Shown: positions 16,428 through 27,450, numbered from the stretch's first letter. The stretch is DNA of 64,000 bases from GWE2-40-63 sp050251815 (GCA_050251815.1 JBFWMB010000002.1:48911-112910), one strand, 5' to 3'. Notes: generated by a model from the sequence alone, not told the origin. Made by a program: numbers and translations.

Positions 16428-19400
16428 TTAAAATTTAACACTTACACCAAATAATACCGTTCTTGGGCGGGGGTAATAACCCAAATCAATTCCTGACGAG
16501 AATTTGTCGGTGGCTCCATTGTCGAACCCATAACCCACTTCGGGGTCCATTCCATCGTACGATGTAAAGGTGTGCAGGTTTTGAACCGATGCGTAGATAC
16601 GACATTGGCTGAAGTTATTTAGTTTAATTTTTTTAGCCAGATCGTAACCCAGGGTCAGATTACTAATACGCAGGTAACTGCCTTCCTGAATGAATAAGTC
16701 GGAGAACTGATAATTTACGTTTGAATTGGTTACCCTGGGAATGCGATCGGAAGTACCCTCGCCATACCAACGATCCATAATAACTGAGGTATAGTTGGCA
16801 TACTTGTCGGTATGGTTTCGGTACGATTGAACTATCTGGTTACCCAAAACACCATTCACAAACATTCCAAAATCGATGGCTTTATAGTTAAAAGCCAGGT
16901 TTAAGCCATACGTAAAATCGGGATTCGGGTCTCCCAGGTTAATTTTATCTTTTTCGTCAATTTTTTGATCGTTGTTTTGATCGACATAACGCACGTCGCC
17001 CGGTTTGGGATTCGACTGCAGGGTTTTTCCATACGTGGCTTCATACTCCAGTATTTCTGCTGTATTCTGGAAAAGCCCGTCGGTTTGGTAACCCCAGAAA
17101 AAACCAATGGGGTGGCCTGACTGAGCCCGGTAAAACTCTGAGGAGTTGTTGTACAGGGTGTTACTAGCACCATGGATAATGCCGTCGTCGGTAGGAATTT
17201 CCTGCACTTCGTTTTTATTATAAGCCCCATTGGCACTTACCGAGTAACTGAAATTGCCGATGTGGTTTTGGTAACTCAACACCAATTCAATACCGGAATT
17301 GATAACATTTCCTCCGTTTACAAAAGGGGCGTCGGTTCCGGCAGTAGCTAAAACAGGGACGATCAATAACCAGTCTTTGGTCATTTTACGGTACCAGTCG
17401 AAGCTAAGGGTAAGATTGCTGTTTAAATAGCGGCTGTCGAAGCCCAGGTTTAATTGTTCCGAGGTTTCCCACTTTAATTCAGGATTTGATAAACGGTTGG
17501 GATAAGCCCCATTTATGCTGACGCCTTCAGAACCTCCAAAATTATAGGTGGCCTGAGTAAATTTAATGGGGGCCAGGTATTGAAAATCACCAATGTTTTG
17601 GTTTCCCACACGTCCCCAACTGGCACGCAGTTTCATAAAGTTCACCAAGTGAGTAAGGGGTTCCATAAAAGCCTCGTTTGACATTACCCATCCGGCAGAA
17701 ATCGAGGGAAAACTTCCCCATTTATTACCGGCTGCAAAACGCGATGAACCATCGGCGCGCAGGGTGGCATTAAATAAATAGGTTTCGTTGTAATTGTATT
17801 GTATCCTTCCAAAATATGAGAGCATGGTGTTTTCGTTGGGTGCACCCCCCATTTTCATGTACACAGCATCTTTATTGGTGGCATTGTTAAGGTAGGCATG
17901 GTAAAAATCGTCAAAAGCCAGTTCTGTATTTTCAGCATTCATCCAAACTCCTTTGTAACGTTGTCCCCACATGCCCACCATGGCATCGAGCTTATGGTTT
18001 CCCATAAATTTACTGTAGCTCAGGGTATTGTCGAAACTTGCCGAATGCCCCTTCGACATGCTTTGAACTACCTTGTCGTAATCAGAAAAAGAATAAAGCG
18101 ATAAACGATATTCGGGTGTGTAGGAACGATAGTCCTCAGAAAAATAATCGAAACTTACCGAGGTGCGGAGCTTAAGATTTTCAACCGGTTCAATAATCAT
18201 GTAAACATCTCCAATCAGCTTTTGTGTATTTCTCAGGTTTTGGTTATTCAGCACCATGCTGGCGTAGGGATGGCCTTCGGCATCGTTCCAATAGGAATTT
18301 CCATTTTGATCAAGAATGGTATTGTCATAAGCATTAAAGAAGTTGCCCTCGTTATCGTACATGGGCCGAATAGGGCTGGTGTTAAATGCTCCGCGCAAGG
18401 TATTGCCGTATTGATCGCCCACAGCAATTCCGTTCTTTTTAGTATAGGTAAAGGTTAAATGTTGTCCCACTTTTAAAAAGCCGTTGTACAGTTCATTTTC
18501 CGAATTAAAACGGGCACCATAACGCTCATAGTTGGAGTTAGCTTTACCGCCAACAATACCTTCTTGTCCGGTATAATTAATGGAAAGGGAATAGGAGGTT
18601 TGTTCACTGCCACCACTTAAACCCAGGTTGTAGTTCTGGGTAACCGCGTTACTTACAAACATCTCGTTAAGCCAGTTGGTATTGGCAGCACCTTCGGTTG
18701 TGTACTCAGGCATATAGGCAAAAGGCATGTTTGCTACTGTACCGCCTGAATTCAGGTGTTGTTCGTTCATAATCTGGGCATATTGATTGGCATCAAGCAA
18801 GTCGATGCTTTTGGCCCGGTTTTGTACACCATAATAAGCATCAAAAGTAAGTTGCGACTTTCCTTTGGTACCCTGTTTGGTGGTTATTAGTATTACCCCA
18901 TTGGCACTTTGTGAACCATAAATAGCAGCCGATGCGGCATCTTTAAGTATATCAATGGATTCAATATCGGAATTATTCAGGTAGTTAATGTTGCCGGTTT
19001 GCACGCCATCTACTATATATAGTGGCCCTGCATTACCAACAGTTCCCAAACCCCTTATGGTAACCCGTGCTCCTTCGCCTGGCTGGCCTGAGGTTGAGAT
19101 AATACTAACTCCTGGAGTTTGTCCTTGCATGGCTTGTAAGGCATCGGTTGTGTTCCGTTTTGCTAAATCCTCACCTTTTACCTGCGCGGTAGCTCCGGTA
19201 CTTAGTTTCTTTTTTTGAACCCCATAACCAATAACTACCAATTCATCGAGGCTGGTAATGTCTTCTTCTAAGATAATGTTTACAATGGTGGTTTGATTTT
19301 CAATAATTGATACTTCCAATTCGTTGTTTTTAAACCCGATAAATGAAGCGACCAAAATCTGTTTTCCCAGGGGAAGACCGTCTAAAGTAAACTTTGCATC

Positions 19401-19613
19401 GATATCGGTAATGGTACCCATTGTTGTACCTTTTAAAATAAGGTTTGCCCCAACCAACGGCTCACCGTTACTGTTGGTAATGGTGCCTGACACCTTGCCG
19501 GTTTGCGCCTGGGCAGCATAAACACTGCTAAATAAAAATACAACAAGCATCAGCCAGCCGATATTTTTGGAATGTTGCAGGTTTGAAAAGAATTGAATGA
19601 GCTTATTTTTCAT
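16428..19613 (-). CDS. SusC/RagA-family TonB-dependent oligosaccharide transporter
   Basis: A 1061-residue outer-membrane transporter. The signal peptide ends around AAQAQ (residue 37). A carboxypeptidase-regulatory-like domain follows at about 38-125 (VSGTITNSNGEPLVGANLIL), then the short TonB-contact segment ITSLDELVVIGYGVQKKK and the plug (about 135-245, with IRGLGTVGNAGPLYIVDG). The remaining 800 residues form the 22-strand barrel, ending in aromatic FGVSVKF. It imports oligosaccharides cut at the cell surface, using TonB energy. It is first in the minus-strand operon, transcribed away from the glycoside hydrolase genes, which begin 705 bases to the right. Confidence 0.94.
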   Translation of the reverse strand: MKNKLIQFFSNLQHSKNIGWLMLVVFLFSSVYAAQAQTGKVSGTITNSNGEPLVGANLILKGTTMGTITDIDAKFTLDGLPLGKQILVASFIGFKNNELEVSIIENQTTIVNIILEEDITSLDELVVIGYGVQKKKLSTGATAQVKGEDLAKRNTTDALQAMQGQTPGVSIISTSGQPGEGARVTIRGLGTVGNAGPLYIVDGVQTGNINYLNNSDIESIDILKDAASAAIYGSQSANGVILITTKQGTKGKSQLTFDAYYGVQNRAKSIDLLDANQYAQIMNEQHLNSGGTVANMPFAYMPEYTTEGAANTNWLNEMFVSNAVTQNYNLGLSGGSEQTSYSLSINYTGQEGIVGGKANSNYERYGARFNSENELYNGFLKVGQHLTFTYTKKNGIAVGDQYGNTLRGAFNTSPIRPMYDNEGNFFNAYDNTILDQNGNSYWNDAEGHPYASMVLNNQNLRNTQKLIGDVYMIIEPVENLKLRTSVSFDYFSEDYRSYTPEYRLSLYSFSDYDKVVQSMSKGHSASFDNTLSYSKFMGNHKLDAMVGMWGQRYKGVWMNAENTELAFDDFYHAYLNNATNKDAVYMKMGGAPNENTMLSYFGRIQYNYNETYLFNATLRADGSSRFAAGNKWGSFPSISAGWVMSNEAFMEPLTHLVNFMKLRASWGRVGNQNIGDFQYLAPIKFTQATYNFGGSEGVSINGAYPNRLSNPELKWETSEQLNLGFDSRYLNSNLTLSFDWYRKMTKDWLLIVPVLATAGTDAPFVNGGNVINSGIELVLSYQNHIGNFSYSVSANGAYNKNEVQEIPTDDGIIHGASNTLYNNSSEFYRAQSGHPIGFFWGYQTDGLFQNTAEILEYEATYGKTLQSNPKPGDVRYVDQNNDQKIDEKDKINLGDPNPDFTYGLNLAFNYKAIDFGMFVNGVLGNQIVQSYRNHTDKYANYTSVIMDRWYGEGTSDRIPRVTNSNVNYQFSDLFIQEGSYLRISNLTLGYDLAKKIKLNNFSQCRIYASVQNLHTFTSYDGMDPEVGYGFDNGATDKFSSGIDLGYYPRPRTVLFGVSVKF

Positions 19614-20318
19614 ATCAAATAGTTGGATTAAGTTTTCGAAACAATGAAAAACGTAAAAATTACACTATGTAAAAATACAAAGCCAGACTCAATCGGAACT
19701 TGTGCTTTTGTTAATGACCTGGGATAATTTTAGTATCCAATCGCACAAAATGTTTCCAACCACTAGCCAAAATGTATTATCAATTGTTTTATCGTGTAGT
19801 TTTCTTTGATTTCGGTTTATCAAGAAAAGACCCTCTTTTATTTGTTTTGTACATACTACTCAGGCATACGCAAAACTCATTTGGCAGTTATTTGCGTTAT
19901 AAAAAAAAGGGGGTGTTGTTCCTGTATAATCGATTAGGTTTTTTTAGCTCGTTTTTCAGTTACCCCAAAAAACACCGCTTTTACTCTTCTGAAATTACAT
20001 GGCCAATTTCAGCTATTTTTTGGAGGTGCTACAAATAAAATTCAGCCAAAGCCAAGTCATATTTTAATTCCTGCGTTCCGTAATGCATAAAATCAGGAAG
20101 ATTACTTTATTACTATAGCCAGCCTGTATTTTAGCCGGTATTCTTTATTTATTAATAACATTCTAACCCGCTGCTGTTATCAAAACAAACTAAGGAATTA
20201 TTTTTTTGTCCCCTTTTCCAATACATTCTGTAAACGACTGAGTGCCTCAGAGGTCGTATTTTTGTGTGTAATGATTTCACACCATTAAATTTTAAAATAC
20301 ATCATAAATCCCTTTGCT
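19614..20318. other. Long divergent intergenic region between susC and the GH operon
   Basis: About 700 AT-rich bases separate the divergent susC and GH31 starts. They must hold two promoters and probably binding sites for the HTCS regulator. A perfect -7 element for the rightward operon is at 20257-20264. The 88-codon plus-strand frame at 19772-20038 is rich in Phe, Tyr and Leu from T-runs and does not look like a gene. A long untranslated leader before susC is likely. Confidence 0.6.
20257..20264 (+). promoter_or_regulatory. -7 element of the glycoside hydrolase operon promoter
   Basis: TATTTTTG matches TAnnTTTG. It is 55 bases before the GH31 start codon and would drive the rightward enzyme series. 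No clean TTTG is seen at -33, as expected for a promoter that needs an activator such as the HTCS. Confidence 0.5.
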
Positions 20319-23201
20319 ATGATTCAATACCAAGCCATAAAACGATTAAATATTTTTGCAAACACCAAACTTTTTTTTGGATTACTTACAGCAATACTCC
20401 TTTGGACTTCGTGCGGCGAACAACCTTACAAAAAAGTGGGCAACGGTATTGTTGTTTCCCTCACAGAACCGCTGGCCAACGGTGCAAAAAAGGTAAAATT
20501 AGAAGTGGTGACAGACCAGATTATCCGAGTAAGCGCAACACCCGAAGCAAGTTTTCCAACCAGAAAAAGCCTTGTAGTACTACCACAACCATCGCGCAAA
20601 GCTGCTTTTAACGTAGATGACCTGGGTGAAACCATTCAGGTAAGTACCCCAAAAATTAATGCATACGTAGTGAAAAAAACCGGTTCGGTTTCGTTTACCG
20701 ATAAGGAGGGAAATGCCCTTTTACGCGAGCATAATGGCGGGGCAAAAACCTTTAGTCCAATAACGGTTGACGGAACCAAGGGCTATTCGTTCCGCCAGGT
20801 TTTTGAATCGCCCGACGACGAAGCCTTTTTTGGATTGGGCCAACACCAAAGCGATGAATGGAACTACAAAGGAAAAAATGAAATACTTTATCAATACAAT
20901 ACCAAGGTTGCGGTACCCTTTGTGGTGTCGAATAAAAAATACGGATTGCTCTGGGATAATTATTCCCTGACCAAATTTGGTGATGTTCGCGATTATGAAC
21001 AGTTGTCGCAATTTAAACTCTACAATAAAAAGGGTGAGCCAGGAGGCCTTACCGCCAAGTATATTACCAGTAAAGGTAAATCATTTATCGAGCGAAACGA
21101 GGCTGCAATTGATTACGAAGATTTAGAGCAGGTAAAGAAATTTCCAAAAGGTTTTCCTTTTAACGATTCCCAAATTATCTGGGAAGGTGAAATTGAGGCA
21201 AACGAAACAGGTACCTATGAGTTCAAATTGTATTATGCCGGCTACACAACGCTTACACTAAACAACACCGAGCTTGTTCCTGAGCGCTGGCGAACCGCAT
21301 GGAACCCAAATACCTACAAATTCTCGTTTGTGCTCGAAGCCGGAAAAAAAGTTCCCATCCGCTTGCAATGGAAGCCCGATGGCGGTGTTTCGTACATAGG
21401 TTTAAAAGCGCTTAGCCCGCTTCCTGTTGAAGAAAAAGGGCAACTGGCGTTATGGTCCGAAATGGGGCAGGAACTCGATTATTATTTTGTGTATGGTGAA
21501 ACCATGGACAAAATTATCAGTGGTTATCGAACCCTTACCGGAAAAGCGCCTATCATGCCCCAATGGGCTTATGGATTCTGGCAAAGCCGTGAGCGTTACA
21601 AGACACAAGACGAAATAGTTTCTGCACTTAAGGAGTTCCGGCGTCGTCAGATTCCCATCGATAATATTGTTATGGACTGGTCGTATTGGGAAGTTGACCA
21701 ATGGGGGAGTCATGAATTTGAAGCCAGCCGCTTTCCAAGTCCCAAACAGATGATTGCCGACATTCATTCTATGAACGCCCACATCATGATTTCGGTTTGG
21801 CCAAAATTTTACATTAACACACAGCATTATAAAGAGTTCGTCGAAAAAGGCTGGATATACAAACAGGCCATAAACGACAGCATTCGCGACTGGATTAGTC
21901 CCGGATACATTGGTTCGTTCTACGATCCTTACAGCCAGGGTGCCCGTAAGTTATTCTGGAACCAGCTTAACGATCACCTTTATCCCTTGGGAATTGACGC
22001 CTGGTGGATGGATGCCTCAGAACCCGATATTCTTTCAAACGCCAGTCTTAGTTACCGCAAAAAACTAAGCGGTCCTACCGCAATAGGATCATCTACCGAA
22101 TTCCTGAATACTTATGCACTGCTAAATGCGCAGGGAATTTTTAACGGACAACGCAGTGTGGATCCCAACAAGCGTGTGTTCCTGTTAACCCGTTCCGGAT
22201 TTGCCGGTTTGCAGCGATATAGCACCGCTACCTGGAGTGGCGATATCGGTACCCGGTGGGAAGATATGAAAGCACAAATAAGTGCCGGATTAAATTTTGC
22301 TCTTTCGGGAATTCCTTACTGGACGATGGATATTGGAGGATTCTGTGTCGAAAAACGCTACGAACAAGCCCAGGAAGGTAGCGAGGATTTGAACGAGTGG
22401 CGCGAATTGAATACCCGCTGGTACCAATTCGGGGCCTTTGCGCCCTTGTTTCGGGCCCACGGCCAATTTCCTTTTCGCGAGGTCTATAACATCGCCCCTG
22501 AAGATCATCCGGCTTACCAATCGATTGTTTATTACAACAAACTACGTTATCGGTTAATGCCCTATATATATTCCCTTGCCGGAAAAGTTTATTTTGAAGA
22601 CTATACCCTGATGCGCGCTTTGATCATGGATTTTGGAAACGATCCAAAAGCCTTAAACATTAGCGACCAATACCTCTTTGGGCCCAGTCTGATGGTGTGT
22701 CCGGTTTATCAGTACAAGGCCCGTAGCCGGCAGGTATATTTCCCCGAATCGGCTGGGTGGTACAATATATACGACGGCACATTTATCCGCAGTGCTCAAA
22801 CCACCCGTGTTGATGCTCCATACGAACAAATACCGCTGTTTGTCCGGGCCGGTTCTATAATACCCATTGGACCCGAAATTCAATATGTGGGCGAAAAACC
22901 TGGCGAAGCTATTACCCTTTATGTTTACGGAGGAGCCGATGCGGAATTTGTATTATATGAAGACGAAGGTTTAAATTACAACTATGAATCAGGAGCGTAT
23001 TCAAAAATTTCGCTGAATTACTACGAGGAATCAAAAACTCTGGTCCTTGGTGAACGCGAAGGAGCTTATCGCGGAATGGACGAAGAACGGAACTTTAATA
23101 TTGTTTATATCAATAAAACCAAACCCGGAATACTCAAATATTCGACCAAACCCGATAAAACAATTTCATACAAAGGAAAACCATTAAGTATAAAATTGTA
23201 A
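20319..23201 (+). CDS. GH31 alpha-xylosidase with internal PA14 domain, lipoprotein
   Basis: A 960-residue GH31 enzyme. The signal peptide ends at TSC (C32). The N-terminal beta-sandwich is interrupted by a PA14 domain at about 238-370 (from GGLTAKYI to KPDGGVSYIGLKAL). This insertion is known in xyloglucan-active alpha-xylosidases such as Cellvibrio CjXyl31A and the Bacteroides ovatus XyGUL enzyme. The (beta/alpha)8 barrel carries the nucleophile D565 (WWMDASEPD) and the acid/base D642 (ATWSGDIGTRW). It would remove alpha-1,6-xylose from the non-reducing end of xyloglucan oligosaccharides. It is the first gene of the enzyme operon. Alpha-glucosidase activity is the alternative, but domain order and neighbours favour xylosidase. 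Confidence 0.88.
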   Translation: MIQYQAIKRLNIFANTKLFFGLLTAILLWTSCGEQPYKKVGNGIVVSLTEPLANGAKKVKLEVVTDQIIRVSATPEASFPTRKSLVVLPQPSRKAAFNVDDLGETIQVSTPKINAYVVKKTGSVSFTDKEGNALLREHNGGAKTFSPITVDGTKGYSFRQVFESPDDEAFFGLGQHQSDEWNYKGKNEILYQYNTKVAVPFVVSNKKYGLLWDNYSLTKFGDVRDYEQLSQFKLYNKKGEPGGLTAKYITSKGKSFIERNEAAIDYEDLEQVKKFPKGFPFNDSQIIWEGEIEANETGTYEFKLYYAGYTTLTLNNTELVPERWRTAWNPNTYKFSFVLEAGKKVPIRLQWKPDGGVSYIGLKALSPLPVEEKGQLALWSEMGQELDYYFVYGETMDKIISGYRTLTGKAPIMPQWAYGFWQSRERYKTQDEIVSALKEFRRRQIPIDNIVMDWSYWEVDQWGSHEFEASRFPSPKQMIADIHSMNAHIMISVWPKFYINTQHYKEFVEKGWIYKQAINDSIRDWISPGYIGSFYDPYSQGARKLFWNQLNDHLYPLGIDAWWMDASEPDILSNASLSYRKKLSGPTAIGSSTEFLNTYALLNAQGIFNGQRSVDPNKRVFLLTRSGFAGLQRYSTATWSGDIGTRWEDMKAQISAGLNFALSGIPYWTMDIGGFCVEKRYEQAQEGSEDLNEWRELNTRWYQFGAFAPLFRAHGQFPFREVYNIAPEDHPAYQSIVYYNKLRYRLMPYIYSLAGKVYFEDYTLMRALIMDFGNDPKALNISDQYLFGPSLMVCPVYQYKARSRQVYFPESAGWYNIYDGTFIRSAQTTRVDAPYEQIPLFVRAGSIIPIGPEIQYVGEKPGEAITLYVYGGADAEFVLYEDEGLNYNYESGAYSKISLNYYEESKTLVLGEREGAYRGMDEERNFNIVYINKTKPGILKYSTKPDKTISYKGKPLSIKL

Positions 23202-23271
23202 TTTTAACTGGCCCTATATAAAAAAACAAAAAATCGACTGCGATATACATAAAATCATTAAAAGCTGAAAT

Positions 23272-24999
23272 ATGAAGAAATTGTTTTTATTTTCTATACT
23301 GCTGCTGTTTATTACACTTCAGGCCTGCGACAAAAGCAATGTGAACGCTCTTTCGATTGATCCTACTGAAATTTCTATTCCTGAAGAAGGCGGCAACAGT
23401 ACCTTTGTAATAACAACCGATGCTGAGAATTGGCAAATTGACAACCCGGGAACCGATTGGATTAAACTTTCAGCAACTTCAGGAGAACTAAAAACGGCAA
23501 TGATTACTGTTTTGGTAAATACCCTGACAGCAACCCCTCGAACTGACACCCTGACCATAACAGCAGGCAATGCCAAACCAGTTTGTGTAGTTGTTAGCCA
23601 GGCTGCATCGGAATTCCTATATTCCTTAAGTTCAAGTCTGAACAGCATTACCTTTAAAAGAAGCGGAAATGAGGTCGCTTTTCGTCTGAATTCCACGGCA
23701 CCTGAATGGAACGTAAGTAGTAACGCCGATTGGATTTCGTTCGACAAAACTACAGGAACAGATAAAGAAACTTTTGTTACAGTCAGCGCAAGCCCTAATG
23801 AAGGAAAAGATCCAAGGGAAGCTAGCATTACCCTGAGTGCCGAATATGCCCCTGTTGTTGAAATAGCGGTTACCCAAAACGGGGAACTTTATCCCGACTA
23901 CAACACCTCGCCTCAGGAGCCTGACAACACGGGTATGACTAGTACCGCTACCCAACTGGCATCAATGATTAATTTGGGGTGGAATCTGGGCAATTCACTC
24001 GAGGCTCCCGGAGGAGAAACAACTTGGGGCAACCCGGCTACCTCACAAGCTCTTATCAATTTGGTTAAACAAAGCGGTTTTAATGCCATTCGCATTCCTG
24101 CTGCTTGGAACAGTCACCTCTCGAATTCAGCAACTGCTGAAATAAACCCCACGTGGCTTGCACGGATTAAAGAGGTTATTCAATATGCCATAAATAACGA
24201 CATGTATGTAATATTGAACATTCACTGGGATGGGGGCTGGCTCGAGAACAACTGTACTCTTGCCAAGCAGGAAGAAAATAATGCCAAACAGAAGGCTTTC
24301 TGGGAACAAATAGCAACTTACCTGCGTAATTTCGACGAACATCTTTTATTTGCGGGAGCTAATGAACCCAACGTGACTAATGCAACTGAAATGAGCGTAC
24401 TAAACTCGTACAGCCAAACTTTTATCGATGCCGTTCGTTCAACCGGCGGAAAAAATACCTATCGAACACTTATTATTCAGGGGCCGTCAACCGACATTGA
24501 AAAAACCAATCTGCTTATGCTGATGCCTGTTGACAACACACCCAACCGCATGATGGTTGAGGTACATTATTACACTCCATGGAATTTTTGTGGAATGACC
24601 GAAGATGCTACCTGGGGCAACATGTTTTATTACTGGGGCGAAGGCTTTCATTCAGAAACCGATCCCGGAAGGAATGCTACCTATGGCGAAGAAGCGACTG
24701 TGTTAACCAATTTTGGATTAATGAAATCAAAGTTTGTTGATAAAGGGATTCCGGTAGTCCTTGGCGAGTTCAGTGTTATGCGTCGTTCTGCCTTAACCGG
24801 CGACGCACTTACCAATCATCTGGCTTCACGCGCTTATTATTTTAAATACGTTACGCAACAGGCCAAGGCTCATGGCTTACTTCCCTTTTATTGGGATAAT
24901 GGTGGCATGGGAAATAATGGTTGTGCCTTATTCAATCGAAGTACCCTTTCAGTATTCGATCAACAGGCCTTAGACGCTCTGATAGAAGGAGCACAATAA
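23272..24999 (+). CDS. GH5 endo-glucanase (subfamily 4-like) with two BACON domains, lipoprotein
   Basis: A 575-residue surface lipoprotein (lipobox LQAC, C19). Two BACON modules follow at about 27-111 and 116-203, each ending in a VSQ/VTQ strand. The catalytic domain starts near 228 (LASMINLGWNLGNSLEAP, typical of GH5_4) with acid/base E365 (AGANEPN) and nucleophile E499 (VLGEFSV). This BACON-GH5_4 layout is that of the keystone endo-xyloglucanase BoGH5A of the B. ovatus xyloglucan locus; here there are two BACON domains instead of one. It would cut the backbone outside the cell so that SusC/D can import the pieces. Mixed-linkage glucan activity cannot be excluded. Confidence 0.9.
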   Translation: MKKLFLFSILLLFITLQACDKSNVNALSIDPTEISIPEEGGNSTFVITTDAENWQIDNPGTDWIKLSATSGELKTAMITVLVNTLTATPRTDTLTITAGNAKPVCVVVSQAASEFLYSLSSSLNSITFKRSGNEVAFRLNSTAPEWNVSSNADWISFDKTTGTDKETFVTVSASPNEGKDPREASITLSAEYAPVVEIAVTQNGELYPDYNTSPQEPDNTGMTSTATQLASMINLGWNLGNSLEAPGGETTWGNPATSQALINLVKQSGFNAIRIPAAWNSHLSNSATAEINPTWLARIKEVIQYAINNDMYVILNIHWDGGWLENNCTLAKQEENNAKQKAFWEQIATYLRNFDEHLLFAGANEPNVTNATEMSVLNSYSQTFIDAVRSTGGKNTYRTLIIQGPSTDIEKTNLLMLMPVDNTPNRMMVEVHYYTPWNFCGMTEDATWGNMFYYWGEGFHSETDPGRNATYGEEATVLTNFGLMKSKFVDKGIPVVLGEFSVMRRSALTGDALTNHLASRAYYFKYVTQQAKAHGLLPFYWDNGGMGNNGCALFNRSTLSVFDQQALDALIEGAQ

Positions 25000-25035
25000 T
25001 ATGTGAAGCAGTTAAAGAATAAAAAATCTATACGA

Positions 25036-27450
25036 ATGAAACATCCTCTTTTATTTATCGGATTACTGATACTGGGTTTTGCTTGTTCCCGTCAAACAGA
25101 AAACCCGCGGAGTATTGAAAAGTTCAACCAGAACTGGCGTTTTGCCCTGGTGGATGATAGTCTGGCGGCTACACCCGAATTCGACGATTCAGCCTGGCGT
25201 TTGTTAAACCTGCCCCACGATTGGAGCATTGAAGGAGAATTTTCAGAAAAACATCCTGCCGATGTGGGCGGTGGCGCTTTGCCCGGAGGCCTGGGCTGGT
25301 ATCGAAAGGAATTTAGCCTGGCGCCAACCGACAGCAATAAACGCATCTACCTGAAATTTGACGGGGTATATATGAATAGCGAAGTTTACGTTAACGGAAC
25401 ACTTGCCGGAAAAAGACCTTTTGGGTACATTACGTTTGAATACGATATTACTCCCTGGGTGCGTTTCGATGGCAGTGCCAATGTAATAGCCGTAAAAGCA
25501 GATAATTCAATACAGCCCAATTCCCGCTGGTACAGCGGATCGGGAATTTATCGAAATGTTTGGCTAACCAAAACCCATCCGGTACATGTTGGTTTGTGGG
25601 GTACTTACATTACTACTCCTGAGGTTTCGGAAAAAGTTGCGCAGGTAAGTGTTGAAACCGAGGTTAAAAACAATACCGCAAAGGAGCAGACGGTTGAGCT
25701 GACAACCATTTTTTTAAATCCTCAGCAACAAAAAGTAGGATCTGTCAAACATCAACTAAAAATTAGCGGCTCGGGTTCTGAAAAAATTCAACAACAGCTC
25801 AACATAAACGACCCGGTGTTGTGGAATATTGAACAACCGGAGCTTTATACTGCTATAAGTGAAGTGCGAATTAATGGCTTATTGAGCGATCGCTATGAAA
25901 CAACCTTTGGCATTCGCTATTTTAGTTTCGATGCCGAAGACGGATTTAGTCTTAACGGCAAACCGCTAAAAATTCTGGGTGTATGTAACCATCACGACTT
26001 AGGATCTTTGGGTACTGCTGTTAATTACAGGGCTCTGGAACGACAACTTGAAATAATGAAAGAAATGGGAGTGAATGGAATTCGCACTTCGCATAATCCG
26101 CCGGCTCCGGAACTACTCGAACTTTGCGATAAAATGGGTTTTATTGTCATGGACGAAACCTTTGATATCTGGGCCTTAAAAAAGACAGCTTACGACTATT
26201 CACTGTACTGGGATCAATGGCATGAAAAAGATCTGAGCGATCATATTTTACGCGACCGTAATCACCCCAGTATTTTTATCTGGAGTATTGGTAACGAAAT
26301 AATTGAGCAATGGGATACTACCGGAATTACGCTGGCCAAAAAACTGGCGTCGATCGTCAGGAGTATTGATGCCACCCGGCCAATCACGTCGGCATTAAAC
26401 GACCCCGAGCCACATAATAATATTTACAAATCCGGAGCTCTCGATTTGGTAGGCTTTAATTATCACCAGGAAACCTTTGAAGCATTTCCAACGAAATTTC
26501 CCGGACAAAAATTTATTGCTACTGAAACAACTTCGTCGCTGCATACCCGCGGATTTTACGACATGCCCAGCGACAGTATTCGCCGATGGCCCGAGCGCTG
26601 GGACAAACCATTTAACGAGGGGAATCCGAATAATACCTGCTCGGCCTATGATAACTGTAGCGCTCCCTGGGGCTCAACTCACGAGGAAACCTGGAAAATA
26701 ATCAAAAAACACGATTACCTGTCTGGAATGTACATATGGACAGGATTCGACTATCTGGGCGAACCCACGCCCTACGGATGGCCGTCGCGCAGTTCGTATT
26801 TCGGAATTGTTGATTTGGCCGGTTTTCCTAAGGATGCTTTTTATATGTATCAAAGCGAATGGACAAACAGAGACGTGTTGCATATTTTTCCGCACTGGAA
26901 TTGGACACCGGGACAAACGGTTGATGTTTGGGCCTACACCAACTACGATGAAGTAGAATTATTTGTCAACGATCAATCGCAAGGGGTGAAAAGCAAACAA
27001 AGTGACGATTTACATTTGCAGTGGAGGGTAACATATCAACCGGGAACCTTAAAGGCTATAGGAAAAAAAGCCGATGGAAACACTAAAGAAGTGATAATTC
27101 ACACCGCTGGGGAACCAGCAAAAATCCAGTTAATTGCCGACAGAAACACGCTTGCTGCCAATGGCGAAGATTTATCGTTTATTACCGTAAACATTTTGGA
27201 TAAAGATAATAACCTGGTTCCCTATGCCGATAACCTGATACATTTTAATGTGCCTGAGTCTCTTGAAATTGCAGGTGTCGACAATGGAAACCAAATCAGT
27301 CACGAACCATTTAAAGCCAATTATAGAGAAGCTTTTAACGGAAAATGCCTCTTAATTGTAAAAAGCAAGCTCGACAACAGCAAAACAATTGTCCAGGCCA
27401 CATCTGAAGGCTTAAGTTCCGATGCAATTGAAATAACAACTAAAAAGTAG
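25036..27450 (+). CDS. GH2 beta-galactosidase-like lipoprotein
   Basis: An enzyme of 804 residues from the ATG at 25036 (a GTG 11 codons earlier is less likely because the signal peptide begins with MKHP). Lipobox GFAC gives C17. Sugar-binding, Ig-like and barrel domains of GH2 follow. The acid/base is E421 (WSIGNEI) and the nucleophile is E497 (IATETTSS). After the barrel come a DUF4982-like module (VDVWAYTNYDEVELFVNDQ) and a C-terminal Ig-like domain 5. In xyloglucan breakdown it would take beta-1,2-galactose off the xylose side chains after fucose removal. It starts 36 bases after the GH5 stop. Confidence 0.87.
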   Translation: MKHPLLFIGLLILGFACSRQTENPRSIEKFNQNWRFALVDDSLAATPEFDDSAWRLLNLPHDWSIEGEFSEKHPADVGGGALPGGLGWYRKEFSLAPTDSNKRIYLKFDGVYMNSEVYVNGTLAGKRPFGYITFEYDITPWVRFDGSANVIAVKADNSIQPNSRWYSGSGIYRNVWLTKTHPVHVGLWGTYITTPEVSEKVAQVSVETEVKNNTAKEQTVELTTIFLNPQQQKVGSVKHQLKISGSGSEKIQQQLNINDPVLWNIEQPELYTAISEVRINGLLSDRYETTFGIRYFSFDAEDGFSLNGKPLKILGVCNHHDLGSLGTAVNYRALERQLEIMKEMGVNGIRTSHNPPAPELLELCDKMGFIVMDETFDIWALKKTAYDYSLYWDQWHEKDLSDHILRDRNHPSIFIWSIGNEIIEQWDTTGITLAKKLASIVRSIDATRPITSALNDPEPHNNIYKSGALDLVGFNYHQETFEAFPTKFPGQKFIATETTSSLHTRGFYDMPSDSIRRWPERWDKPFNEGNPNNTCSAYDNCSAPWGSTHEETWKIIKKHDYLSGMYIWTGFDYLGEPTPYGWPSRSSYFGIVDLAGFPKDAFYMYQSEWTNRDVLHIFPHWNWTPGQTVDVWAYTNYDEVELFVNDQSQGVKSKQSDDLHLQWRVTYQPGTLKAIGKKADGNTKEVIIHTAGEPAKIQLIADRNTLAANGEDLSFITVNILDKDNNLVPYADNLIHFNVPESLEIAGVDNGNQISHEPFKANYREAFNGKCLLIVKSKLDNSKTIVQATSEGLSSDAIEITTKK

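Noticed and set aside
19772..20038. An 88-codon plus-strand frame upstream of the GH31 operon
   Set aside because: Its composition (Phe, Tyr, Leu, Lys) comes from A/T runs, and it lacks a signal, domain or promoter of its own. The region is better read as regulatory.
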